Shown: piece after piece, positions 43,401 through 53,849 of the stretch
Layout of the letters: the number at the start of each line of letters is the position of its first letter
Position numbering within the stretch: the first letter of the stretch is position 1
DNA from: Calocera cornea HHB12733
Lineage: Eukaryota; Basidiomycota; Dacrymycetes; Dacrymycetales; Dacrymycetaceae
Length of the DNA stretch: 64,000 nt
Direction of reading: 5' to 3'
Assembly (NCBI GenBank): GCA_001632435.1
Contig: KV424028.1
Location: 42,137 to 106,136, forward strand
Position numbers and translations under genes: made by a program
The notes under the pieces: model-generated
The model's input: only the letters and a program-made list of their open reading frames with translations
Database searches by the model: none
What the model was told of the DNA's origin: nothing

Positions 43401-44598
43401 ATGTCCTCGGCTGACGAGTTCAGTGCCGCCAACCTGTTCGGCCTCACCGGCAAGATCGCCCTCGTCACCGGTGCGCACGCTAACTGCCGCTCGAGATGTT
43501 GACCTGACCGACCTGCCAGGCGGCGGGACTGGAATGTACGACGTCTCAGCCTAATTCCGGACGCAGCTGACGAGCAGCAGCGGGCTCATGATCTCCCGCG
43601 GCCTCGCCGCCAACGGCGCGACGGTCTACGTCGCCAGCCGGAGAAAGGACGTCGTCGAGAAGGTGTCGGGCAAGTTCGGCCTGGGCGAGATCAAGCCGTG
43701 CGCGCTGCCCCTTTCCGTCCTCAGATATCCCGGTTGATCATGCACAGGCTCGTCCTGGACGTGACCAGCAAGGAGTCGATCCTCGCTGCCGTGGCGTTCT
43801 TCGAGAAAGCGCACGGCAAGCTCGACTTCCTCGTGAACAACGCCGGGCAGGTCGGGCCCACCTCGGACTGGTTCACGGACCTGTCGACGCCCGAGCAAGC
43901 GCGCGTCGGGGACAACCTGTTCAAGGACCAGACCTTCGACGCCTGGGCCCAGCACTGGCAGGCGAACGTCGCCAGCGTCTTCTTCGTCACGACTGCGTTT
44001 GTCGAGCTGCTCAAGAAGGCCCACGTGCCCGGGCAGGGCGACGGCGACGTCGAGGCGTGGAGCCCGAGCGTCGTCAACATCACCAGCATCAGCGGGATCA
44101 TGAAGCTGGCTCAGGACCATGTGTGTCTGCTCACTGCTCTCGTGCGGCCGATACTGATGGGCCAACGCAGTTCTGCTACAACGCCGCCAAGGCCGCGGCG
44201 AACCACCTCACGCTCATGCTCTCCACCGAGCTCGCCCTCCGCAGGGTGCCCATCCGCGTCAACGCGATCGCCCCCGGCGTCTACGGCAGCGAGATGACGT
44301 CGGGCCACAACAACGGGCATTTCACGGCTGAAGCGGTATGCGCGCGCTCATCGGGCAGTGTGAGCCAAGTGCTGATCGGATTGGTAGGCCAACTCGGTCG
44401 GCAAGGGAATCACCCCGCTGCCCTCTGCGCGGGGTGGGACAGATCGCGAGATCGCGGGGACCGTGCTGTACCTCGTTTCTCCATCGGGCTTCTACACGAA
44501 CGGGCAGATTATCGGTAAGCACACTTACTCCGGTTGGAGGCATGCAAGCTGACATCGGGCCAGCTGTCGACGGTGGCTTCGTCGCCACTAACCCCTAA
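43401..44598 (+). CDS. Short-chain dehydrogenase/reductase (classical SDR)
   Basis: This encodes a 300-residue NAD(P)-dependent oxidoreductase. Exons are 43401-43470, 43520-43535, 43581-43697, 43748-44120, 44171-44335, 44388-44514 and 44564-44598 (903 nt). The second exon is only 16 nt and is needed to build the Rossmann motif TGGGTGIG across two introns. Other SDR marks are the early GKIALVTG strand, a basic cofactor-selecting stretch ASRRKD (suggesting NADP), LDVTSKES, NNAG, NITSISG (catalytic Ser), YNAAK (catalytic Tyr and Lys), VNAIAPGVYGSEM and a C-terminal NGQIIAVDGGF. The layout resembles SDRs annotated as 3-oxoacyl-reductase or RhlG-like in fungi; the substrate cannot be told. It is probably cytosolic, as no targeting signal is visible. 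Confidence 0.88.
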
Positions 44599-44738
44599 GT
44601 ACCAAGTAAACCAATATATTGATCAATGGAATCCTGTTACATCTAAGCTGTCCCAGATACCTTCTGTGATTCATCGCCCGGTTTCCTCCGTATCACACAG
44701 CATCTCGACAACGATCGAACAAGACAGGCCACTGCTCC

Positions 44739-47700
44739 CTAAGCACCCAGGTGCACGAATGGCACCCAGCGGAAGGCGTCCGTCCCGCTCTGCCTAAGCC
44801 TGTTGACGGCGTACCGAAGCGCCTCGGAACCGTCGGTATAGTCCGGTGGGCGGCCATCGCGAGTCATATATTCATACACGTACTTGGCCACAAGCGGTCC
44901 ATCCTGATCCACGATTCCCCATTTGGTGGCCACGATGCTCTTGTACCCCGCCAGGTAGAGACCACTTGCGATGTGCACGGTTTCGTCCGCTGCCCGAGGA
45001 TCCACACGAGCAGTGTGGCAGGCTGAGAGGAAGGCGAATTCGGCGCGGTCCAGCTTCTTGCTCATCAGATCCGAAAGCCGGAGACTCTCTCCATCCTGGA
45101 GGGCCAGACCAGAGTTGTAAGGATTGTCAAAGTCATGAAAGCCGTGACAACAAAGATGCAAGAAATTATGATGTTCCAATTGATCTGTCACTGTCGTCAC
45201 GGTTGCATCAAGTCCATCCAGATGCGTCACAGATGCCGCCGGAATGTGTTGATAAATTGAGGTCATCTCGCAGTCTAAGCTCGGAAGGTATACACGTCCG
45301 ACCGCATTGGACTGCGTGACTGCAAGCATTCGGAATTCTTCTCGCCGGGCGGTCCTTGGCGTTCGTGCTCGGATAAGGCCGCTTAACGTGCTGGTGTGCG
45401 AAACACTGAACAGCGATGGAAACCCAAGGCCAGGATCGCTCGCCGAGGTGGCAGCATGAAGAGGAAGCAAGGCAAGTGCCCCGGTTGGAATCATCCAAAT
45501 GCGAGTGGATGTGGAAAGCTTTTGTAGCGATCGCCAAATGGAATATCCGATGTGTGACCAAAGCCAATCCAACACTTGTACGAGCAGGTTATTGGCAACT
45601 TGGGCCGACGGTGCGTCTTTCGCAGCTGTCAACGTTGTGTGCAAGTCGTTGGACATCTTCTCCAAGCCTGTCTTGGTAACGCTCGGTAGCGGGACGACGT
45701 GCACGGGACCGTTCTCCCGAATGATGAGCGCATCGCACCTCCATCGGCTGATGTTGACCATGACTACGGGGCCGCCCCCAGCGGCATGGCGCAAGCCATC
45801 GTACGAAGCTGTCCGCAGAAAGTTCTCGAACCCCGGAAGAAGGCGAATCTCGTCCACCTTCCTCTCCCAGGCGAGAGCAAGTGCGCGGTGGTACTCCATA
45901 TTTGCCTCTCGTATTTCATCATAGCGCTTGATTCCTGTCGCATTACTCGGAGCACTGCCGGAGTCCATAGTTGTCCGACTGGTGCTCAGCTCCAGTTCGT
46001 TACTGAGATTCTCGAGCTCGCGTGCCAAGCGGGGCTCTGTTTTGCGAAGCATCTCTACCTCCACTCGCAGTTGTAGCGACGAGTTGAGCAGAACTGCCCT
46101 GCCTTGCTCCAACAGCTCGATGGCAAACTCCGGGCGCCCGACAGTTATGGCACACGCAGCTGCATCGGTGGCAAGATTTCTCCAGTGGAGTCTTCTGTAC
46201 CGTACGTTTTGCTCGAGCCCTCTCCAAGCAACCTTAGGGAGCAATGAAAGAGCGACACGGTAGGCCTCCAGCGCTTGGTGCGGGTTCTCCTTGTATATCA
46301 TGTTGGCCCAGTGAGAGGCGGCTTCGAGACGATCGTTCGGGGTCGAACCTTCGCTGTGGGCAGCAGTCTGCAAGGCTCGCAGGCTTGCTTGGTAATCTTG
46401 GGGACTTTTCGTGATGCTGAAACGGCGCAGATAGGATTCCGCAAGCTCGCGCTGATACATGGCATATAGAGAATGAACAGGACCGGCCAGCGCTGCCGCC
46501 TCGGACAAGGTTTCTATAGATCGCTCCAGTGGATCCCCCATCGCGTGGCCGGGGAACACAGCGTGCATGTCTCGGCAGACGGTGCCCAACCGCATGAGGA
46601 ACAAGTCGCGCCGACTTTGACCCTTGAGGGCAATGTTCACGGCCGCTCTGTGTAACTTGAACGCTTGTTCTAGATCTTCCGGAAGGCGCGTCTGCTTCCA
46701 CCGTTCATGAACTGCACAGCCATATAATGACAGGTGGACATCGTGGAACTTTAGAAGACCAGGTGTCCGCGTAGCCTGGTCGTAGAGCTCAATCGCACCG
46801 TCAAGGTCGACCCGTCCTAAGCTTTCTTCTGTCCGATATCGCAACGTAAGTGCATGAGCAAGATCCGCTTGGGCGCCGGTTTTGTGCGACGTTTCGCTCT
46901 TGTCAAGCGCCTCTATCAATCGATCAATCGCCTTGTTCAGGTCGCTCACGGTATGTTGATGGATCGATCGCTCGGCGAGGGCGCATCCGAGGTATTGCTT
47001 GCAGAGGGCCTTGTCATTGTCCTGCATTGCGAGCTCGTCCGCTTGGCGGAAATGATTGATTGCTTGGTCCAAATCATGAGGATTTGCGCTGAGCTCAAAA
47101 CGACACGCGTACGCGCGGCCGGCCGCGAAGAAGCGCGCCCACGCTGACGGCTCATCGGGATCCATGAGAGCAAGGAAGTCGTCATAAAACGCGACCGCAG
47201 ATTCGATGTGCTCGCGATTGCCAGTGACTTCGAATCGGTTAACGTAGTAGGTCGCGAGGTTCGGCATCGTAGCGCGCAATAAACCATGATCGGGCATAAA
47301 TCGCTTGAGCGTGTCGACACATTCTTGGGCGACGGAGATCGTGCGCTCGATCGCTTCCAGCTTTGGATCACGCAAATAATCGGTATAGTAGACGTAGCTC
47401 AGCCATGACAGACTTTCGACTTCCTCGAGGATGCGGCCCTGGGAGACCTCGAATGCAAGCTCGGCGTACTCGATAGCTTGTCCATACAACTCGTCGCGTG
47501 GCACCGTGCTGGCTCGCGAGTAGAGTATGAGGTATAGGGCGTATTGAGACAGCGCCCATGGCCTCCATCGCACGTGTCGCGGCGGACATCGTTGCTCGGC
47601 CTTCTGGAAGAGAGCCAGGCCTTGGGTAAGCTGATCGACGGATCCGGCCACCTCGCCACCTTTGGCGATGGTATTGGCGAGATTCGTGGTACATCTCAGC

Positions 47701-48131
47701 CAAGCATCATCGTCGGAATCGTCGATCGAGTTGAGCGCTTCTTTGAAGGTGCTCGTCGCTTGTTGCAGCAACGCTGCTCGACCATCCCTCGTTCGGTTGA
47801 ACACACCCAGAATATATTCTCCAAGATGGTTCAATCGTTGGGCGTAGAGCGGCCCTTCTCGCGCAGTATATCGCAACGCGTCTTGCTGAATTGTGACTGC
47901 AGTCCGTGCCTCAGGGAGGCTGCGTAGATACTGCGACTCCAGATGGTTGGCTTGGGCGAACCCGGCCAATGCCGCTGAGTAGGGTAACGCCAGGATGGAT
48001 GGTGTTCCCTGATATGCCGCCTTGAAACAGTTCGTCGCGGACGTTAGATCGGTACGATCGCCGAGCTGTTCATAGCGTCGCAAGAGATCATATCCCTTAT
48101 CTGTGTAAGCCGTCGGATTTGCAAGCATCAT
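44739..48131 (-). CDS. TPR-CHAT protein 1 (caspase-like)
   Basis: One long exon encodes 1130 residues. The N-terminal two thirds form tandem TPR-like helical repeats, visible from spaced motifs such as DLTSATNCFKAA, LLQQATSTFKEALNS, DLDQAINHFRQAD, DLNKAIDRLIEAL and HQALEAYRVALSLLPK. The C-terminal 330 residues form a CHAT domain, a caspase/separase-clan cysteine peptidase. The catalytic His is in LHLCCHGF (about residue 996) and the Cys in FLSACHTARVD (about residue 1038). The domain also keeps HIASGLYLAGYKSIVATKWGIVD and ends FRWVPFVHLGA. Bacterial TPR-CHAT proteins act in phage defence by protease activation, and fungal CHAT proteins have been tied to regulated cell death. The role here is inferred. 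Sequence upstream (48176-48724) may contain unannotated N-terminal exons; an acceptor (GAGCAG) sits just before the annotated start. Confidence 0.88.
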   Translation of the reverse strand: MMLANPTAYTDKGYDLLRRYEQLGDRTDLTSATNCFKAAYQGTPSILALPYSAALAGFAQANHLESQYLRSLPEARTAVTIQQDALRYTAREGPLYAQRLNHLGEYILGVFNRTRDGRAALLQQATSTFKEALNSIDDSDDDAWLRCTTNLANTIAKGGEVAGSVDQLTQGLALFQKAEQRCPPRHVRWRPWALSQYALYLILYSRASTVPRDELYGQAIEYAELAFEVSQGRILEEVESLSWLSYVYYTDYLRDPKLEAIERTISVAQECVDTLKRFMPDHGLLRATMPNLATYYVNRFEVTGNREHIESAVAFYDDFLALMDPDEPSAWARFFAAGRAYACRFELSANPHDLDQAINHFRQADELAMQDNDKALCKQYLGCALAERSIHQHTVSDLNKAIDRLIEALDKSETSHKTGAQADLAHALTLRYRTEESLGRVDLDGAIELYDQATRTPGLLKFHDVHLSLYGCAVHERWKQTRLPEDLEQAFKLHRAAVNIALKGQSRRDLFLMRLGTVCRDMHAVFPGHAMGDPLERSIETLSEAAALAGPVHSLYAMYQRELAESYLRRFSITKSPQDYQASLRALQTAAHSEGSTPNDRLEAASHWANMIYKENPHQALEAYRVALSLLPKVAWRGLEQNVRYRRLHWRNLATDAAACAITVGRPEFAIELLEQGRAVLLNSSLQLRVEVEMLRKTEPRLARELENLSNELELSTSRTTMDSGSAPSNATGIKRYDEIREANMEYHRALALAWERKVDEIRLLPGFENFLRTASYDGLRHAAGGGPVVMVNISRWRCDALIIRENGPVHVVPLPSVTKTGLEKMSNDLHTTLTAAKDAPSAQVANNLLVQVLDWLWSHIGYSIWRSLQKLSTSTRIWMIPTGALALLPLHAATSASDPGLGFPSLFSVSHTSTLSGLIRARTPRTARREEFRMLAVTQSNAVGRVYLPSLDCEMTSIYQHIPAASVTHLDGLDATVTTVTDQLEHHNFLHLCCHGFHDFDNPYNSGLALQDGESLRLSDLMSKKLDRAEFAFLSACHTARVDPRAADETVHIASGLYLAGYKSIVATKWGIVDQDGPLVAKYVYEYMTRDGRPPDYTDGSEALRYAVNRLRQSGTDAFRWVPFVHLGA

Positions 48132-49182
48132 GATCGGATCCTGCTCTTCACATTAGAGACATAATCGAGCTCGACTCAGACATCGACCGACCTTTGTGGG
48201 AAGGTGAACGACTTGGAAGTCGACCCGTGGGAGAGGCGAGAGAGGAGCCTCTTGAAGCTGGTCACGGTGCATGCCGTGTAGATCCATTGTATAGCTCGGC
48301 GGCCCACATCCAGCCCAGGCCCGTGAAGCGAGGAGAGAATGGGAAGGAGTGAGCCTGTGAAAGGTGGACGCAATTTACGGTGAAGGAGCTTCGTTGCGCA
48401 TGCCATTGTCACGCTTGCCAAGTCGAAGTGGCATAGTCGGCGCGACTGCCCCGCAGCCTGGACCGTGAAAATAAGGGAGCCCGCTGTGGGTGAGCAGCTC
48501 TGTATAGTGCACCTGACGGCGTTGGCCGTCAGAGGGATCGACGTGGGAGCGTGAAAAGAGGAGAGGACAAGTGCCACCAAAGCAAGATGTATGCTGTACG
48601 CCCATGACTTGCTACTCGCACCCACTGGATCCCGGGTGGTCGAGCCTATCAGGGTTCCACTGACAACAAGCGGAAGCTTTATTGGGCCGGCCATTCGGGG
48701 GCCCCATCCATCTTCTGACTGCACTCGGATATAGCCGCTTCCAATCCCCGCTTTTCAGGGGCTCCTTGCTTCTTGCCTGTGCGGTCGACTAGCCTGCACT
48801 GGCTTCGCTCCTCGGACCAGCGACATATCGGGGATATCTGATGGATAAGCTTTTTAACAACGAAGCAAAGAAGAAACGAACGCCGCGTTAGCCGGCATGG
48901 AGCGACACTAGTGCCTTTCGAACCCGACCATTGGTTCTTCAACACGGGAGTTCTTCGACATGGTGTTCGTCAACCAGTCTGCTACTGAACCGGACGGTGC
49001 AGATCGTTTTCGCTGTCTATAAGCCAGTTTCGACAAGTTTCGCACCTCCGTCGCCATTGTTATCAAGTCTTCTCTGAGGGTACCAGAAGCGCGCCGAAAC
49101 ATGGGGCACATTCGATAAGGTTATCAATAAGTACGGGTCGTGATCTAGGAAGGCTATCGAAGTTACTGCGGCTACCAGGCCC
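48132..49182 (-). other. Spacer with a possible N-terminal exon of TPR-CHAT 1
   Basis: The minus strand is open at 48176-48724 (182 codons), ending with SKSFTFPQRS just upstream of the TPR-CHAT 1 start. A phase-0 splice from GTCGAT near 48185 to the GAGCAG acceptor at about 48141 would join this frame to DPIMMLAN of TPR-CHAT 1, giving a short N-terminal beta-rich region that looks C2-like. The donor is poor and the 5' part is unclear. The rest of the spacer is the TPR-CHAT 2 3' flank with no supported gene. Confidence 0.3.
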
Positions 49183-52100
49183 TTAGAGTCCGATATGGAT
49201 ATAGGGTGCCCAGCGTATGACTGGCACATTCTTCCGCCTAAGCGCCTTGACAGCTTCATGCAGCGCTTCTGCCGCATCAGTAGGGTTGGGTGCTGCCTTG
49301 CCTCTCGTTAAACGGCGATATACAGCTTGCGCGGCCACCGGTGCATCCTGACGGATATCAGCACGCATTTGGAACGAGATAACTTTGGCTTACAGTATCT
49401 GCGATACCCCACATCGTGGCTATGATGCTTCTGAACCCAGCGAGGTTCATTCCAGAGGCAAGGTGAACAGCCTCGTCCGGTGCTCGGGGGTCTACTCGGG
49501 CTGTGTGACAAGCTGACAGGAAGGCAAAGTCCGCCGTCTGAAAACGCTGCTGCGCGATTTTACTGAGGGTGAGCCGCCCATCGCAAAGAGCGAGGTGCGA
49601 GCGATAAGGATTCATCCAGTCATGTTCTCCGTGGCAGCAGATGTGCAGGAAGTTGTGTTTCGGGAGCTCCTGAAGCACGTGATTCAATGTTGCATCTTCG
49701 TCTTCGAGCACCGTGACCTTTCCAGCCGGACAAAGATTGCGTATCGCATCCTTCTCGTGGCGCCAGCAGGGCAAAGGCTTGTGACCTGCAGAATTGGGAG
49801 AACCAATGGCAAGCATATTGAATGGCGCCTTGGTGACCCGTCGTTGAGCTCTGATCATGGCAGATAATGTTGGTGTATACGATGGAATCATCACGTCCTG
49901 GATTCCAACACGTGGGGATCCATTCGACAAGGCCGCGTGTAGGGGAAGAGAGGCAAGAGCTCCGGTTGGCATGAGCCAAACGCGAGACAGCCGGTCGTGC
50001 GGTAGAATGGGTGCTATAGCGAGCCAAAGAGGATAACCAATGTCGCGCCAGAGCAGCTCCAATAGTTCAGAGACAATCCGATCCGCAAACATATACCCTT
50101 CCCTGTCCTTGCTCTGCGATAGAACCATGATGAGATGACGAGCCCATAGCTCGATCAGCTCGATCCGGGCGGATGGCAGCTGAAATACATGAAGCGGGCC
50201 ATGCCTCGTGATAATGATACCATCGCATCGATACTGGCTGACGGTGATCGCCACGACCGGGCCGGAGGTTGCCGCTTGGCGCAAGTTAGCAAAGGAGGAC
50301 CACCCAAGGAAATCGTGGGCTCCTGGAATTGCTCGCACTTCCCGGAGGAGCTGATCCCATCGTTCGGCCAATCGGCGGCGAGAGCGGGCGGCTCTTTCTT
50401 CCTCGCTCTTGCGCATTTCTTCATCGGAGGTCGACTGGAAAGTCGTACGAATATTGGCTTCAAGCGCTCGACCGACGGCATCCATTTCATCGACAAGGGC
50501 GGGTGCAAAGCGCCGTACTTCTTCGTGGCTCTGACCCAGGTGAAACAGCTGGTTCCACAGAACTGACCGACTGTTCTCAAGGAACTCCACGGCGAGCTCC
50601 GCTTGTCCCACAGCAATGGCACAGGCAGCGGCATCATTTCCGAGCCGTATCCATTGCTGAGCCATCTCGTACCGAGTTTGCTCCTCAAGGCCCAGCCATG
50701 CCAATCTGGGCAACAGTGCCACCGCTATCCGATAGGATTCCAGGCTCTCGTACGGGCTTTGCTCATGCATCAACTTGGCACGTTCACGAGCCGCGGTCCA
50801 CCTGTCCATGACGTGGGATCTCTCTCCCAAGGAAGCATCTCTGAGAAGAGTGCTAGCTTCCAGGAAATCCCGCGAGTCGTTGAGGGTATTGAAGCGCTCA
50901 ATTAGTGATATCGCGAGATGATATTGATGGTTGGCTAGAAGTGGGTGATTCGGATTGGTGAACTCCACTGACGTGCGCAGGGCGAGGACAGACTGTTCGA
51001 GATAGGGAAACGATGCTGTTGTGCGGTATAGCAGCCGTTGCACCGTTCCAAAGTGACAGTAATATTTGGGGAGCGAGGGATGTCCATGTGGTGCAGAAGT
51101 GATTGCCTCAGTAAACAGCTGAGCCGACTGTGTCATTTCTTCGAGGTGGACGCTATCACGACATCGAGCCAAAAGTGCCATCCCATAAGCATCGCTGAGC
51201 TGGGAAGGATCGGAGAGTTGTAGACCACCATCTATGACTTGTTGGAAGCACTCAATGGCTCTTTCAAGGTCCGCATCGCTGCGTTGGGCTGCAGAACGAA
51301 TGGCGAGTGCATTGGCAAGATTTGCCAGAACTTGATGACGTTGATGAGGTAGTCCTCCGACCAATGCGTCCTCGAATTTCTGGACAGCGTCGTCCAACGC
51401 CGAGACCTCCCGCTGGTATAGGTAGCGCTCCACGAGAACTTCACCCAGCTCTTGGCGATAGCACCATACCTCAGCCAGAGGTGCAAGTTCGACCGCTTCT
51501 TCGTGACATTCAATGGCTTCGTCGAGCATGCTGGGAAGCCCCCGATTTCTAAAGGATTGGAATATTGCTTTGCCCAGGTAGGACAGGCGAGCGGCGCGAT
51601 GCGGATGGCTCTTGGGTAGGTGAGCAATGGCCTTTCGTAGGCCGGAGATGGCATTGTCCAGATCGTCGAGATTGCCAAACATTTCGTATTGCTCGACCAA
51701 GCTTGCGCTCAGATTCAACATGTTGGTTCGCCATGCCTGATGGTCTTGTGGAATGCACTTGACGGCCTCCACGCTGTACTGCCGAGCTTTGAGCATGTCG
51801 TCTCTGCCGTTTACACCGAGGAATCTCCATCGTCGATAATGGGCAAAGGCGAGCCCATTCAGTCGGTGATGTCGGCGGAAATGCCTTTGCGGCGTGAGAC
51901 GTACACTTTCTCCTGCGGCGGAGACTGCGTCGTCCAGCCGTCGCTGCTCCTGTGTACTATGATCGTTCCAAGTAACCAGGCTTTGAGCGTAGTACCGCAA
52001 GGCAGCAGCCCGTTCCTCATTAGGTTGTGGAAGGAGTCGTAGAGCTTCTTCATGGTTCTCGACAGCCCGGCGAGCGAGTTTCAACTGCTCGTCCCCTTCT

Positions 52101-52573
52101 GCGTGGCTCACTAAGCCATCCAGGGCCAGGCCGCAAGTCGATAAGATCGACCCCCGTCGAGGATGCTGGTCACCAGCCCACTTGAGAGCAGCGTCGAAAT
52201 ACTCCAGTGCCTTGCGGAAAGAGTCTGCGCTGTTCGTACGGACCGCTTGCTCGTTCCAAGTCCTCCCCAGGACAGCCAACCGATCAACTCGGCTGGGATC
52301 GTCAGGTGAAGTCACATCGAGAGCTTCCTGTGCTAGCTGTGATGCGCGTCGACTGTGTTGGATATCGGCGGTGTATTCGCTGAGCATGAGCAGCGCCTCG
52401 ACCAATGCAACTTTATGGGCCGCAAGGTCGGCGTCGTTGGGTGGCAACTCGGAGATAAGAGCCTCGTAGCCACGCACGGCGGCATCCAGGTCGGCACGCT
52501 GCATTGTTTGTTGATATTCGATTTTGGCAGCATCCGCCAACTCGCGGAGCTGCTCCGCTCTTGTGGAATTCAT
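49183..52573 (-). CDS. TPR-CHAT protein 2 (caspase-like)
   Basis: Two exons on the minus strand, 52573-49394 and 49347-49183 (3345 nt), encode 1114 residues. It is a paralogue of TPR-CHAT 1 in tandem on the same strand. TPR-like repeats run from the N-terminus (DLDAAVRGYEALISELP, SFRKALEYFDAALKW, DLDNAISGLRKAIAHLP, DLERAIECFQQVIDGG) to about residue 680. The CHAT domain carries His in LHICCHGEH (about residue 981) and Cys in FLSACHTARVD (about residue 1022). The intron interrupts the conserved TMWGIADT stretch, after which the last 54 residues end IRWAPYIHIGL. Reading straight through the donor would truncate the protein at about 1071 residues and lose this end. Both catalytic residues are intact. 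An upstream N-terminal domain is not evident here. Protease activity and a sensing role are inferred from the family. Confidence 0.88.
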
Positions 52574-53849
52574 ATAGACTTGTTAAACGACGGGCGCTTG
52601 CGGGTTATTGAGTTGAGATCGGTGAACAAAGGTAGCAAGGCGGTGTGCTTACCTAAGACGAACTGCAAGCGAGGAAGCGAGACGCCGAGTTTATCCAGAC
52701 ATTAATATTGCACGCGGTGGATTGGTGGTACAATAAGGAGACGTGTCGCAGGCGGATGGATGGCGTGAAGGAGGTGAAGGAGATCGAGTGGGTTTGTAAG
52801 GCACATTTGTCGGGCATGACAATCTCTTACAAACGCTGCCAGTGGGATCAAACGAGAGCATGCATATGGCAAGGGGCCATCGGGCGTCCGACTGCTCGCT
52901 TTGCGCCATGTTGCTTTGTTACCGCTGATTTGGGTGCTTCACGCTGAACCAGCCTTGCCAGGTGCCCGTAACAGACGTTGCTCGGGTGGAGCCTCGCCGT
53001 AAACCCGCCGGTGAGAATTCGCGCCGAAAACGATTCAGGTGCCTTCCAAGTTTCGGTCCGCATCGCTCGCGTTCAAGCTGGTACGACTCTGGATCGATGA
53101 GCCACAAAAGGGCATAAACGCGGAATAGAAGGCTTAGATAATGCGAAATATCGTCAATCACGCGCTTCCCGTCGCCACGCGTCCCAATTGAGTCCACGGA
53201 CCGTGGAGAAGCGGCTCATATCCGCGGTCCATGCCGCAGGAAACCTGTCCCGGCCCCTGCACGAATCCGCAAAACACTTTGAAACCCGCTGGGAGGGCGG
53301 TCGGATGTCGCCCGACTCTCAGGACCCATTCATGTTACCGGTTTGGATCGAGCTGACTAGGCATCAACTTTGATGATCTGGAACAAGAAAAGGTTCCTCC
53401 CCGAAAGAACCCTGGAACAACAACGTCATGCCGAAGTTCGGGACAAACTGCTTACACATTCAGAGCAGGGCGCTCCACCAAACAAGCGCTCAAACAGGTT
53501 AACGCCCATGCTTAAAGCGACCGGGCCAACAACCAGGCACTAGCTTTTGACATACAAATCCAACAATAGAGCGCTAGCTTGTTCTTAGCGCGGAAGACGA
53601 GGGTCGGGGATCGATCGTCGGAAGGCAAGCAATCACCGATCAGAACCCTACACTGTTTATATTCCCAGTTCCATCAAGTCCAAACCATGCAAATTCCGTT
53701 TAGCCCTGTCTCAACCTCGATGACTATTACTCCTTTGCGAAGCCCTAAGCTTCAACCGGTCATCGGCTCACTTCCGGCATCGGTTTCGCGGTCATCATCA
53801 AGCCTGGTGTCCCGGTCAGGCACGATAAGGTCGGGCGGTGCAATACGAC
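52574..53849. other. Intergenic upstream of TPR-CHAT 2
   Basis: This is 1.3 kb holding the TPR-CHAT 2 promoter and the 3' flank of the transcription factor gene. It is lower in GC, and the short frames have no domain. No gene, repeat or RNA is supported. Confidence 0.4.
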
